From Rhodobacter sp. (GTDB lineage: Bacteria > Pseudomonadota > Alphaproteobacteria > Rhodobacterales > Rhodobacteraceae), in contig JAIXUH010000013.1 of the NCBI GenBank assembly GCA_027484145.1, positions 372,001 through 436,000 of the forward strand: a stretch of DNA of 64,000 bases. The letters are read 5' to 3'. The notes beneath the pieces are model-generated. The model was not told the DNA's origin. It was given only the letters and a program-made list of their open reading frames with translations, and did no database searches. A program made the translations under genes and the position numbers. This document shows, one piece after another, positions 46,601 through 56,076 of this stretch. The stretch's first letter is position 1. Each line of letters begins with the position of its first letter.

Positions 46601-47722
46601 ATGCAGGCAATGACCGGGGCGACAGTGTTTGACGGGCGGACGTTGCACGCCGATGCCACCCTGCTGGTGGACGGGGCAAAGGTGGTAGGCATCGCTGCCA
46701 CGGTGCCCGATGGGGCGACAGAAATTCGGCTGGACGGCGGGATATTGTCGCCCGGCTTTCTGGATTTGCAGGTGAACGGCGGCGGTGGTCATATGGTAGA
46801 CCGGACCCTGACCATGGAAAAGCTGTCAGCCATCTGCGCCACCCATATCGGCCTTGGCACGACGGGCATCCTGCCGACGCTGATCACCGATACCCCCGAG
46901 GCGCTGCAGCATGTGGTCAAGGTTGCAGCAGACGCGACAGGCATGCCCGGCTTTCTGGGACTGCACCTTGAGGGCCCGCATTTGGACCCGCGCCGCCAAG
47001 GTGCCCATGATCCGGCGCTGATCCGGCCCATGCAGGCTGCAGACCTTGATCTGCTGGTTTGGGCTGCGGCGCGCCTGCCATCCCTGATGGTGACGCTGGC
47101 CCCGGCGGCGGCAACACCGCAGCAAATTGAAGCCCTGACCGAGGCGGGCATCATTGTCAGCCTTGGCCATTCCGAATGCACCTTGGCCGAGGCTGAGGCC
47201 GCAATTGCCGCGGGCGCGCGCTGTGCCACGCACCTGTTCAACGCGATGAGCCAACTTGGCAACCGCGAACCCGGTCTGGTGGGCGCGGTCCTGACACATG
47301 ACATTTCTGCCGGTCTGATTGCGGACGGCATTCACGTCAGCCCCGCCACCATTCGGATCGCCCTTGCAGCGCGGCCCGAGGGTCTGTTTCTGGTGTCAGA
47401 CTGCATGGCAGCCACGGGCACGGATGAGACGGAATTCTTCCTTGGCGGGCGGCGGATCCTGCGGCATGACGGACGTCTGACGCTGGAAGACGGCACCCTT
47501 GCCGGGGCCGATCTGACCTTGGCGCGCGCCGTTGAGGTGATGGTGCGGCAAGTGGGCCTGTCGGTGGACAGGGCACTGTCGATGGCCACCCGGGTACCGG
47601 CATCAGTCATTGGGCGTGAGGATCTGGGCAATTTCGCCGCCGGTACGGTGGCCGACATTGTGCATCTGGACAGCCAGTTCCGGGTTTCCGCCGTTTGGAA
47701 GGCGGGCCAGAAACGGGCCTAA
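46601..47722 (+). CDS. nagA: N-acetylglucosamine-6-phosphate deacetylase
   Basis: A 373-residue amidohydrolase-fold enzyme. GFLDLQVNGGGG, LHLEGPHLDPRRQGAHDP (first metal glutamate), GHSECTLAEAEAAIAAGA, ATHLFNAM (His and Asn at the substrate site) and LVSDCMAATG (catalytic Asp) are all visible. It deacetylates GlcNAc-6-P to GlcN-6-P, the step between MurQ and the deaminase. A GTG at 46595 is an alternative start. It closes the plus-strand operon and overlaps the convergent hyuB gene by 4 bases, with no room for a terminator. Confidence 0.94.
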   Translation: MQAMTGATVFDGRTLHADATLLVDGAKVVGIAATVPDGATEIRLDGGILSPGFLDLQVNGGGGHMVDRTLTMEKLSAICATHIGLGTTGILPTLITDTPEALQHVVKVAADATGMPGFLGLHLEGPHLDPRRQGAHDPALIRPMQAADLDLLVWAAARLPSLMVTLAPAAATPQQIEALTEAGIIVSLGHSECTLAEAEAAIAAGARCATHLFNAMSQLGNREPGLVGAVLTHDISAGLIADGIHVSPATIRIALAARPEGLFLVSDCMAATGTDETEFFLGGRRILRHDGRLTLEDGTLAGADLTLARAVEVMVRQVGLSVDRALSMATRVPASVIGREDLGNFAAGTVADIVHLDSQFRVSAVWKAGQKRA

Positions 47723-49401
47723 CCTTGCCAGTTCCAAAGGGCCCTTGCCTCTTCGGCAGTATAGCGGCCAAGGCGGACATCTTCGGCAATCAGGTCCGGG
47801 TCGCGGTTTTCAGGCAAGCCATAGCCACCGCCGCCGGGGGTGCGCACACGCACGCGGTCACCTGCAGTCAGCACTATGTCCTGTGCCTTTGACAGGTGGG
47901 GCGGGACAAACACCGTGCCGTTGCGGATCACTTCGACCCGGTTCACCGCACCGTCCTTGCCGCCTTGGGCACCCAAGGGGCCGGTGCGCCCGTGGTCCAT
48001 CACGAAACTGGCGCGCGCCTCTCCGCGCAGCAATTCGATCTCATAGTCCAGACCAAAGCCGCCCCGGTGCTGCCCGGCCCCGCCAGACCCTTCGTGCAAG
48101 GCATAGCGGCGATAGAGCACCGGAAAATTCTGTTCCATGATCTCGACCGGCGGGGCCTTTGAAATGCCGATGGTCGAACAGCCGTTCGAGAGGCCGTCAT
48201 GGTCACTGTTGCCACCGTAACCACCACCGGAAATCTGATACATCACATAGTCGCTGCCCCTGACCGGATCATGCCCGCCAAGGCCAAAATTGCCGCTGGT
48301 GCCCGCCGGGGCTGCGGTGACCCGATCCGGCAGCGCCTGCACCATCGCGGCAAAGACGGCCTCGGCAATCCGCTGGCTGACCTCGGCCGCGCAGCCCGAA
48401 ACGGGGCGCGGATACTGCGCATCCAGAAAGGTTCCTTCGATGCCCGTCACATGCAGTGGTTCAAAGGCACCGGCTGACATCGGCACATCGGGAAAAATAT
48501 GGCGCATGGCCAGATAGACCGATGACAGGGTCGTGGCCCGCACCGAATTCATCGGGCCCATGCACGGCGGCGAGCTGTTGCTGAAATCAAAGGTCAGATC
48601 ATCGCCGTGTTTTGATACGGACAGGGCAATTTCCAACGGCCTATTGACCACCCCATCCGAGTCGACAAAGGCCTTGGCACGATAGGTGCCGTCGGGTACA
48701 AGCGCGATCATGGCCCGCATCTGCCGCGCCGCAAGGCTTCGCATGGCGCGGATGCACGCCGTGACCGCCGCGTCGCCATAGCGGTCCACCAGGGCGGTCA
48801 AACGCTCGGCCCCCACCAGAAGTGCCGAAGCCTGTGCCTTGACATCACCGATACGCTGTTCGCTGACGCGGATGTTTGAGCGGATGATCGACCATATTTC
48901 GGTGTCTAACACGCCTCTTTTGAACAGCTTTACCGGGGGCAGGCGCAACCCTTCCTGTTCGGCGCTGATGGCACTTGCCGAAAAGCCACCGGGCACTGCA
49001 CCACCGGTATCTGGCCAGTGACCCGTGTTCGACAGCCAGCAAAAGATGGCACCGTTCCGCCAGACCGGCATGGCAAAGCGCACATCCATCAGATGAGTTC
49101 CGCCAAGATAGGGATCATTGACGATATAGATATCGCCTGGGTCAGGGGCCGCGGTCTGGCCGGTGCGAATACGCTCCAGAATGGTGCGGGTCGAAAACTG
49201 CATGACGCCGACAAACACCGGCAGGCCACGTGAGCCTTGGGCAATCAGACTGCCGTCATCGGCGCTGTAGATTCCGTCAGACCGGTCATCCGCCTCGGCG
49301 ATCACGGGGGAAAAGGCGGCGCGGCTGAAGGTCAGGTCCATTTCATCGCAGACCTGCTGCAAGCCTGCCTGAATGACGGCAAGGGTGACGGGGTCAAGCA
49401 T
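47719..49401 (-). CDS. hyuB: Hydantoinase/oxoprolinase-family subunit B (HyuB)
   Basis: A 560-residue member of the HyuB family. It has ADDRSDGIYSADDGSLIAQGSRGLPVFVG in the first part, NDPYLGGTHLMDVRFAMPVW, and DFSNSSPPCMGPMNSVRATTLSSVYLA, plus C-terminal EGSGGAGQHRGGFGLDYEIE, all typical. With HyuA it forms an ATP-dependent cyclic amide hydrolase such as N-methylhydantoinase or 5-oxoprolinase. It overlaps hyuA by 8 bases and is last in the long minus-strand operon. The true cyclic substrate is unknown; the context suggests a reduced pyridine-derived lactam. Confidence 0.93.
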   Translation of the reverse strand: MLDPVTLAVIQAGLQQVCDEMDLTFSRAAFSPVIAEADDRSDGIYSADDGSLIAQGSRGLPVFVGVMQFSTRTILERIRTGQTAAPDPGDIYIVNDPYLGGTHLMDVRFAMPVWRNGAIFCWLSNTGHWPDTGGAVPGGFSASAISAEQEGLRLPPVKLFKRGVLDTEIWSIIRSNIRVSEQRIGDVKAQASALLVGAERLTALVDRYGDAAVTACIRAMRSLAARQMRAMIALVPDGTYRAKAFVDSDGVVNRPLEIALSVSKHGDDLTFDFSNSSPPCMGPMNSVRATTLSSVYLAMRHIFPDVPMSAGAFEPLHVTGIEGTFLDAQYPRPVSGCAAEVSQRIAEAVFAAMVQALPDRVTAAPAGTSGNFGLGGHDPVRGSDYVMYQISGGGYGGNSDHDGLSNGCSTIGISKAPPVEIMEQNFPVLYRRYALHEGSGGAGQHRGGFGLDYEIELLRGEARASFVMDHGRTGPLGAQGGKDGAVNRVEVIRNGTVFVPPHLSKAQDIVLTAGDRVRVRTPGGGGYGLPENRDPDLIAEDVRLGRYTAEEARALWNWQG

Positions 49402-51415
49402 GGCCCACCTCGATGATCAGGTTGCCATCAGCGTCAGAGGTCACCAGACAACCCGGTTCGACGACGACGGTCGTGTCCATCTGCTCGATGATCGCCGGGC
49501 CCGGCAGTTGGAGGTTCAAGGGCAGATGATCCCGCCAGTAGATCGGCGTTTCGACCCATTTGCCAAACCAGACGGGCCGCGTGCCCTGCGGCACCGCCTT
49601 CGGCTGTCGGCCAGACGGGTCTATCAAGGCGGAAAGATCCATTTCAGGCCGCTCTCCGATCACGGAACAGTTCAGGTTTACCAGATTAGCGCGGATGGTC
49701 GGAAGATCCACACGGAACCGGGCGTGATAGGCGGCTTCGAACAGGCGCTGCATGTCGTCACGCGTGGGGGCCGCATTTGGCAGGGGCACACGCAACAGAT
49801 GGGTCTGGCCGACAAACTGCATGTCTGCTGAAAACTCGGCCCTGACAGTCGTCAGCGCAATGTTCTCGGCAGCAATCAAGCGGCGGCCTTCAGCCTCTTG
49901 CGCGGCGAAAACCGCGTGAACAGAGCCTGTTTCAACGCTATCCAGTGGCCGGTTCAAGGTGCGCACAAAATCATGGCGCAGGTCAGCCACCACACAGCCC
50001 AATGCATTGGTGATACCGGGGCGCGCGGGGACCAGAACACGCGGCACCGCCAATTCGCGCGCCAAAGCCACGGCATGCAGTGGGCCTGCCCCACCAAAGG
50101 CGAACAGGGCAAAATCGCGCGGATCAGCCCCCATGGAAATGCTGACCATGCGAATGGCCCCCGCCATATGGGTATTGGCGATGCGCACGACCGCCTCGGC
50201 CGCCTGTTCCACCGTCAGACCCAAGGGCGTGCCGATCTGATCGGCCATAGCCACGCGCGCGGCGTCGACCGCCTGTCCAAACCGGCTGACGGGCAGACGG
50301 CCCAGCAGGATATTGGCATCGGAAATCGTCACGCGATGACCGCCGCGACCATAGCAGATCGGGCCGGGGGTAGAGCCTGCAGACTCTGGCCCCACGCGCA
50401 GCAGACCGCCCGCATCCACCCGCGCGATCGACCCGCCCCCTGCCCCGACGGTGCGCACATCGACCATCGGCACATGGATCGGCATGGCATACTCCACCTC
50501 GATCTCGTTCGAGACGGGCGCCCTGCCCTGACGGATCATGGCCACATCGGTGGAAGTGCCCCCCATATCATAAGTCAGAAGGTCAAGCATTCCGGCGCGG
50601 CGCCCCGTGGCGACGGCGGCCATAACGCCGGACGCTGGGCCAGACATCACGGTCTTTACCGCCTCTTTCGACACTGTTCTGGCCGAAACCATGCCGCCGT
50701 TGCCGTTCATCACCAACAGATCATGCTGATAGCCACGCGCGGCCAGTTGGTCAGCAAGGCGTAGGACGTAGCGTTCCAGCAAAGGCTGCACCGAAGCATT
50801 GACGGCCGCGGTGACGCCGCGTTCATATTCGCGGCTTTCCGACAGCAGCGCATGGCCCATCGTCACATAGGGGTTGGGCCAGACCTCGGCCGCGATCTGG
50901 GCGGCACGGCGTTCGTGCGCGGAGTTGGCATAGGCATGCAGAAAATGGATGACAAGGCTTTCGCAGCCCTTTTCCAGCAGTTGCAGAGAAGCTTTGCGAA
51001 CGGCCTCCTCATCCAGTGCAACAAGAACATTGCCGCGCGCATCCAGCCGTTCGGGCACCTCGAGCCGCAGGTCGCGCGGAATGACCGGGGTGAAACGCCC
51101 GGTCATGCCATAGGCATTGGGCCGGGTCCGGCGGCCAAGTTCCAGCACATCGCGAAAGCCCATAGTCGTGATCAGGCCTGTTCGGCACAAGGCCCGCTCG
51201 AGCACCGCATTTGTTGTGGTCGTCGTGCCGTGCACGATCAGGTCAAGGGAAGACAGATCGGCTCCCTTCGCTTCGAACGCAGCAAGCACACCGTGGGACT
51301 GATTGGGCAGACTGGTGGGCACCTTGGCCAGTTTGACTGCGCCCGTGGCCGGGTCAAAGATCACCAGATCGGTGAAGGTTCCCCCAACATCGACGCCTGC
51401 CACCAAACCCGCCAT
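49394..51415 (-). CDS. hyuA: Hydantoinase/oxoprolinase-family subunit A (HyuA)
   Basis: A 673-residue ATPase subunit. The N-terminal actin-like phosphate motif is GVDVGGTFTDLV, then HGTTTTTNAVLERA and LTYDMGGTSTDVAMIRQG. The C-terminal half includes GADPRDFALFAFGGAGPLHAVALA. In this family ATP phosphorylates the ring carbonyl to drive hydrolysis. The ATG at 51415 overlaps the livF-like stop by one base; a GTG at 51418 is an alternative. HyuA-HyuB always act as a complex, and both genes are intact here. Confidence 0.93.
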   Translation of the reverse strand: MAGLVAGVDVGGTFTDLVIFDPATGAVKLAKVPTSLPNQSHGVLAAFEAKGADLSSLDLIVHGTTTTTNAVLERALCRTGLITTMGFRDVLELGRRTRPNAYGMTGRFTPVIPRDLRLEVPERLDARGNVLVALDEEAVRKASLQLLEKGCESLVIHFLHAYANSAHERRAAQIAAEVWPNPYVTMGHALLSESREYERGVTAAVNASVQPLLERYVLRLADQLAARGYQHDLLVMNGNGGMVSARTVSKEAVKTVMSGPASGVMAAVATGRRAGMLDLLTYDMGGTSTDVAMIRQGRAPVSNEIEVEYAMPIHVPMVDVRTVGAGGGSIARVDAGGLLRVGPESAGSTPGPICYGRGGHRVTISDANILLGRLPVSRFGQAVDAARVAMADQIGTPLGLTVEQAAEAVVRIANTHMAGAIRMVSISMGADPRDFALFAFGGAGPLHAVALARELAVPRVLVPARPGITNALGCVVADLRHDFVRTLNRPLDSVETGSVHAVFAAQEAEGRRLIAAENIALTTVRAEFSADMQFVGQTHLLRVPLPNAAPTRDDMQRLFEAAYHARFRVDLPTIRANLVNLNCSVIGERPEMDLSALIDPSGRQPKAVPQGTRPVWFGKWVETPIYWRDHLPLNLQLPGPAIIEQMDTTVVVEPGCLVTSDADGNLIIEVGHA

Positions 51416-52110
51416 CACACCCCCACAAACTGCCGGAACAGGGTCGAATCTGGCCGCAGATCCGTCACCGAAACCTGCGCTTCAACCCGTCCGTGCGCCA
51501 TGAAGGCCACCTGATCGGCCATTCGCAGCACCGACTCGACGCGCTGTTCCACAAGTACTGTGGCAAGGCCCGTTTCCCGCAACTTCAGGACCGTGTCGCG
51601 GATCAGCGCGATCATCGAGGGTTGAAGCCCTTCGGTCGGTTCGTCCAGCAGCAGCACCTTTGGCTCAAGACACAGAGCGCGGGCAATGGCCAGCATCTGC
51701 TGCTCGCCGCCCGACAGGGTCGAGGCGGTTTGGTCCAGCCGTTCACGCAGGCGGGGAAACAGGTCCAGCACAAAGTTCCGGGTCTTTGCACCGCCGTTGC
51801 GCGCCAACAGACCCACATCGATGTTTTCGCCAACGGTCAGCGGACCAAACAGGCGGCGGCCTTGTGGCACATAGGCGACACCTTGCAGCGGCACCTTGTG
51901 GGCGGGCAGGCGGTGCAGCGGTTGGCCCAACAGCGCGATCTGGCCCGATTGCGCCGGAACCAACCCCATGATGGCCTTCATCAGGGTCGATTTGCCCGCC
52001 CCATTGCGGCCCATGATGCAGGTCACCTGACCCGCCGCCGCCTGAAACGACAGATCACGCAGGATGGTGACAGGGCCATATCCGGCTGTCAGACCGTTAA
52101 TCTGCAGCAT
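51415..52110 (-). CDS. livF: Branched-chain-type ABC transporter ATP-binding protein LivF
   Basis: A 231-residue ATPase. Walker A is GRNGAGKST, Q-loop YVPQGRRLFGPLTV, signature LSGGEQQML, Walker B VLLLDEPTEGLQP. The YVPQGR-rr form and short length are typical of LivF. The start at 52110 is better spaced from GGGGG than ATG 52113. It overlaps livG by 14 bases. It energises the importer together with LivG. Confidence 0.93.
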   Translation of the reverse strand: MLQINGLTAGYGPVTILRDLSFQAAAGQVTCIMGRNGAGKSTLMKAIMGLVPAQSGQIALLGQPLHRLPAHKVPLQGVAYVPQGRRLFGPLTVGENIDVGLLARNGGAKTRNFVLDLFPRLRERLDQTASTLSGGEQQMLAIARALCLEPKVLLLDEPTEGLQPSMIALIRDTVLKLRETGLATVLVEQRVESVLRMADQVAFMAHGRVEAQVSVTDLRPDSTLFRQFVGV

Positions 52111-52816
52111 CATGTCCCCCAAGATAGGCGTCCTGAACGGCCCGGTTCTGACGGATGTCCTGTGGCGTGCCGACGGCCAGAACCTGCCCGAAGTTAAGCA
52201 CCGTAATCCGGTGGGCAAGATCCATCACCACGTCCATGTTATGCTCGATCAGCAGCACCGTGGTGTCGGGCGCAAGACCGTTGACCAGCGCCTTGAAGCC
52301 CTCGATCTCGGACGCAGCAAGGCCTTGGGTCGGCTCATCCAGAATCAGAACACGCGGGCGCAGGGCCAGACCCATGGCCAGTTCCAAAAGGCGCTGATGC
52401 CCATATGACAGGCTTCCGGCCAGCATCGCCTCATGGTCCGCCAGACCAACCCGCGACAGATGCGTCGCCACCTGTTGGTCAAGGCCCGCCGCACCCGCGC
52501 TTTGCACGGCAAGGGCGACGTTGTCAAAAACAGTCAGACGGGGAAACACCGACGTGATCTGAAAGGTATAGGCGATGCCCTTTTTCACGCGCTGGTGCGC
52601 GGGCAGATGGGTGATGTCTTCGCCCGCCAGTTCAATGCGGCCGGACTGCACCGGAACCCGCCCTGACAGCAAGCCGACAAAGGTGGTTTTTCCCGCGCCA
52701 TTCGGGCCGATCAGGGCATGAATCTCGCCCGCCTGCAGGCTCAGGCTGGCGCCATCCACCGCGCGCAACCCGCCGAAGTGGCGGTGAAGGTCTTGTGCCA
52801 CCATCAGGGGAGCCAT
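52097..52816 (-). CDS. livG: Branched-chain-type ABC transporter ATP-binding protein LivG
   Basis: A 239-residue ATPase. Walker A is GPNGAGKTTF, Q-loop TFQITSVFPRLTV, signature LSYGHQRLLELAM, Walker B VLILDEPTQGLAA. The signature LSYG and the H-loop region LLIEHNMDVVM mark LivG. The ATG at 52816 overlaps livM by 13 bases; a second ATG at 52804 is possible. Confidence 0.93.
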   Translation of the reverse strand: MAPLMVAQDLHRHFGGLRAVDGASLSLQAGEIHALIGPNGAGKTTFVGLLSGRVPVQSGRIELAGEDITHLPAHQRVKKGIAYTFQITSVFPRLTVFDNVALAVQSAGAAGLDQQVATHLSRVGLADHEAMLAGSLSYGHQRLLELAMGLALRPRVLILDEPTQGLAASEIEGFKALVNGLAPDTTVLLIEHNMDVVMDLAHRITVLNFGQVLAVGTPQDIRQNRAVQDAYLGGHDAAD

Positions 52817-53748
52817 CGGACCCCCCGTTCCCGCAAGGCGCCAAGGATTCCTTTGGGCGCGAAGAGCACCAAGGCCACCAGTGCCGCGCCCACCACGAAG
52901 AAATAGGCGTCGGTGATTCCGCTGGCTAAATCGATCAGGTAGAACATCGCCAAGGCCCCCAGAAACGGGCCGATCACCGTGCCCGCCCCGCCCAACAGCA
53001 CGTAAAGCATGGGCAGGATGGAATACTGGATCGTGGCAAATGTGGCCCCAACATAGCCGAACAGCAGGCCATAGGCCGCCCCGGCCAGCCCGGCATAGAA
53101 GCCCGACAGAACCAGCGTGATCAGCTTTATGGCAAAGGGGTTATAACCCAGCATACGGCTGCGCTCTTCGTTCTCGCGCATTGCCACCATCACGCGGCCA
53201 AAGGGCGACCGAACAAGCCAGAGGCAAAGCAGAAGGGCAAGCGCGAACAGCCCAAGCGCCACCAGATAGCGCGGCGTGTCAGCGGAAAGGTCAAGGCTGC
53301 CAATCATTCGCAAGCTGCGATCGGGGTTGAAGCCTTCGTCGCCGCCGGTGATGGTGCCAAAGTACAGCAGCGCCAGATAACCCGCCTGTGCGAACATCAG
53401 CGTCACAATCATGAAGCTGACTCCAGCCGTGCGCAGGGCCAGAACACCAACCGCCCCTGCAAGAAGCCCCCCAGCGACCAGACCCGCGATCAGTGCAGGA
53501 AGGGCCGTCCAGCCCAGCAAAGTCAGCGACAGGCCCATGCCATACATGCCCGCCGCAAAGAACAGCGCGTGGCCCAAAGACAACAGGCCCGTGTAGCCAA
53601 AGGCAATGTTGTAGCCCATGGCAAAGATCGACAGCACCATGATGCGCGCAAGGTTGGTGGCATGATAGGGTGGCAGCACATATTGCGCGGCAAACAGAAC
53701 TGCGATCAGCCCCAGATGTAGCGCCCAGATCTTTTGGCTCGCAGTCAT
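52804..53748 (-). CDS. livM: Branched-chain-type ABC transporter permease LivM
   Basis: A 314-residue membrane protein with eight or more hydrophobic helices. The LivM pattern GYNIAFGYTGLLSLGHALFFAAGMY is present, and a cytoplasmic MVAMRENEERSRMLGYNPFAIKL loop precedes the final helices, where ATPases dock. It starts with an ATGA overlap on livH. Confidence 0.93.
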   Translation of the reverse strand: MTASQKIWALHLGLIAVLFAAQYVLPPYHATNLARIMVLSIFAMGYNIAFGYTGLLSLGHALFFAAGMYGMGLSLTLLGWTALPALIAGLVAGGLLAGAVGVLALRTAGVSFMIVTLMFAQAGYLALLYFGTITGGDEGFNPDRSLRMIGSLDLSADTPRYLVALGLFALALLLCLWLVRSPFGRVMVAMRENEERSRMLGYNPFAIKLITLVLSGFYAGLAGAAYGLLFGYVGATFATIQYSILPMLYVLLGGAGTVIGPFLGALAMFYLIDLASGITDAYFFVVGAALVALVLFAPKGILGALRERGVRWLP

Positions 53749-54623
53749 GCCTTGGCCCCGAACAGGCCTTGCGGGCGGAACACCAGCACCAGCGCGACCA
53801 GCAACGTGGCGATGATCTTGGCCAGCGTGGGCGAGAAAAACATCGAGATGATGCCGTCTGACAGACCAATCACCAGCGCCGCAATCAAGGTGCCGCGAAG
53901 GGACCCAAGGCCCCCGATGATGACCACGATGAACGACAGCAACAGCGGGTCATGGCCCATCAGGTAATGCGCCTGCTGGATCGGCACGATCAGCACCGCC
54001 GCCATGGCGGCAAGGGCCGCGCCAAAGGCAAAAGTGCCTGCATAGACCCGATCAACATTGATACCGAAGCTGCGGGCAATGTCGCGGTCCACCTGTGTGG
54101 CGCGCATGACAAGACCCGCTTTGGTGCGCGTCATAAAGGCCCAAACACCCCACAGGATCAGGCCCGCAGCCAGAACCACGAACAGCTTATACCCCGAATA
54201 ACCGAACCACGGCAGTTGAATACGCCATTCAAATGGCGCGGCAACGGGGCGTGCATCGGGGCCGTAGAACGTGAGGGCTGCCTGTTGTAGCATGTAAAGC
54301 AGGCCGATTGTGGCCACGATCGTGGCCTCAGGGTCGTGGTGCAGGCGTTTCAGCACCAAGACATCGGCCAAGGCCGCAATCCCGGCCACGATCAGCGGCG
54401 CAATGATCAGCGCGGCAAGCCAAGCAAATGCGGGCGGCAGCGGCAGGTAATAGGTGACAAACCACGCCAGAACGGCCCCAAGCATGAAAAACTCGCCATG
54501 AGCGACGTTGACCACCCGCATCACGCCAAACACAAGGCTGAGGCCGACAGCCGTCAGGGCAAGGACCGCCGCCATGACGGTGCCCTCAAGCAGGGCAAGA
54601 AGAAGGAATGGTCCAAAGGCCAA
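53745..54623 (-). CDS. livH: Branched-chain-type ABC transporter permease LivH
   Basis: A 292-residue membrane protein with about eight helices. LTAVGLSLVFGVMRVVNVAHGEFFMLGA is the conserved LivH N-terminal segment, and MRATQVDRDIARSFGINVDRVY is the EAA-like docking loop. It follows livK after a 66-base gap holding a hairpin. Together with LivM it forms the channel. Confidence 0.93.
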   Translation of the reverse strand: MAFGPFLLLALLEGTVMAAVLALTAVGLSLVFGVMRVVNVAHGEFFMLGAVLAWFVTYYLPLPPAFAWLAALIIAPLIVAGIAALADVLVLKRLHHDPEATIVATIGLLYMLQQAALTFYGPDARPVAAPFEWRIQLPWFGYSGYKLFVVLAAGLILWGVWAFMTRTKAGLVMRATQVDRDIARSFGINVDRVYAGTFAFGAALAAMAAVLIVPIQQAHYLMGHDPLLLSFIVVIIGGLGSLRGTLIAALVIGLSDGIISMFFSPTLAKIIATLLVALVLVFRPQGLFGAKA

Positions 54624-54658
54624 GGTGGCGCACCAGTTGGTAAGCAGGGAAGGGGTGT

Positions 54659-54682
54659 GCAGGGCGGCGTCAACCGCCCTGC
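54659..54682 (-). other. Intercistronic hairpin after the binding-protein gene
   Basis: GCAGGGCGG and CCGCCCTGC form a perfect 9-bp stem with a 6-base loop, starting 7 bases after the livK stop. No T-run follows. It probably protects the binding-protein message from 3' decay and lowers permease expression, as with malE-malF in enteric bacteria. Confidence 0.6.
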
Positions 54683-54689
54683 GGGCCGA

Positions 54690-55970
54690 TCAGAACGATT
54701 GCGTGGTGTAATCCACGGCATCGTCATACATGCCGTCTTCCATCGTGGTCTTGTGTACGCGCATCAGCTTGCCGCCTTCGACTTTGCTGATCATCTGGTG
54801 ACCAAACACCTGGTGCGTCTTGCCGTTGAACTTTTTCGCGCCCTGCACATGCGCAGCGCTTTCGGGCATGTCCGACATGGCCTCGACCGCCTCGACGAAC
54901 TTTTGCCGGTCGGCCGAGGTTTGATAGCCTGACGCTTCCATCCCGGCCTTGATCACATGCAGCGTCTCCCACACGCTGAACATATGAGAATAGGTGGACA
55001 CATCCTTAGCGTCGCTGACCGATGCGCCGTTGTCATCCACCCCAACAGCGGCGCGATAGGCCACCTCATGCTCGGACGCGTCGGCCTGTTTTACTCGGTT
55101 GTGCGCCTCCCAGAAGTGGGTGCCTTCCAGGAACTCCAACCCCGGCGCGGCGGTATCCACGGCTTCGAGCGAGTCGATGAAGCCAAAGATCTGCGGGCGG
55201 GCGCCAGAACCGTAGAATTCGCCCAGTTCCTTGACAAAGGTCAGCACGGCCGGGCCGACCATGACGTGATACAGCACCTCGGTTTCCGCAGGGATCTGCG
55301 GCAGGTAGCGGGTAAAGGTGGTCTCCGTCGGCGGAATGGCGATCTGGGCAATCACCTCGCCCCCACCCGCCTGCACGGCAGCAGTAAAGAAATCGCGGTG
55401 GTCATAGCCAAAGGCGTAATCGGGGAACACCATGGTGACCTTTTTGCCAAGGTTGGCCAGAACCCACGGCGCCATAGACGACACCTGCGCCCGCACATCG
55501 GTGATGCCGGGCTGCATCGTCCAACGGTTCAGCATGCCCGATGCGACGTGATAACCTTCGGAACAGACCAGATAGGGCACCTTCAACTCGCCCGCGCGGG
55601 GGGCAGAGCCGATGACGACATGGCTGAAGAGGGGCCCGAAGATCAGGTCACAACCATGCTGGCTGGTCAGTTTTTCCACCACTTCGGCCCCGCGCTTTGG
55701 GTCGGTGCCATCATCTTCGAACACGATTTCGACCGGGCGGCCATTGATGCCACCCGCCGCATTGATCGTGGTCAGTGCCGCCTGTGCGGTGCGTTCATAC
55801 CAGCGGCCATAGGCGGCGCCGATGCCGGTGCGGTGCAGTTGGAAGCCCAGCTTGATCGGCGCGGCCTGTGCCCAGACGGGTGCGGCAAAGGCCGAAGCCA
55901 GCAGTCCGGCGCCCGTGCCCTTGAGAAGCGTGCGGCGGGTCAGTCCTTGGGCGGAAAAGTCCTTCGTCAT
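54690..55970 (-). CDS. ABC transporter substrate-binding protein, LivK type, Tat-exported
   Basis: A 426-residue periplasmic binding protein of the branched-chain/amide family. The N-terminus carries a twin-arginine signal, LTRRTLLKGTGAGLLASAFA, with cleavage likely at VWA-QAA. PIKLGFQLHRTG and ALTTINAAGGINGRPVEIVFEDD are typical of the fold. Family ligands include amino acids, urea, amides and aromatic acids. Next to the hydroxylase, reductase and hyuAB genes it may bind nicotinate or a related ring. The start at 55970 is preferred over 55973 on ribosome-site spacing. Confidence 0.9.
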   Translation of the reverse strand: MTKDFSAQGLTRRTLLKGTGAGLLASAFAAPVWAQAAPIKLGFQLHRTGIGAAYGRWYERTAQAALTTINAAGGINGRPVEIVFEDDGTDPKRGAEVVEKLTSQHGCDLIFGPLFSHVVIGSAPRAGELKVPYLVCSEGYHVASGMLNRWTMQPGITDVRAQVSSMAPWVLANLGKKVTMVFPDYAFGYDHRDFFTAAVQAGGGEVIAQIAIPPTETTFTRYLPQIPAETEVLYHVMVGPAVLTFVKELGEFYGSGARPQIFGFIDSLEAVDTAAPGLEFLEGTHFWEAHNRVKQADASEHEVAYRAAVGVDDNGASVSDAKDVSTYSHMFSVWETLHVIKAGMEASGYQTSADRQKFVEAVEAMSDMPESAAHVQGAKKFNGKTHQVFGHQMISKVEGGKLMRVHKTTMEDGMYDDAVDYTTQSF

Positions 55971-56076
55971 CATTCTCTCCTGTCGTTATGGGCACTGTTT
56001 TGGTCAGGTGCCTCTGGTGATTCAGATTGTAGGCATGCAAACGATTTGTCTACGTTTTCCTGTGCCCGCCCCGCGA

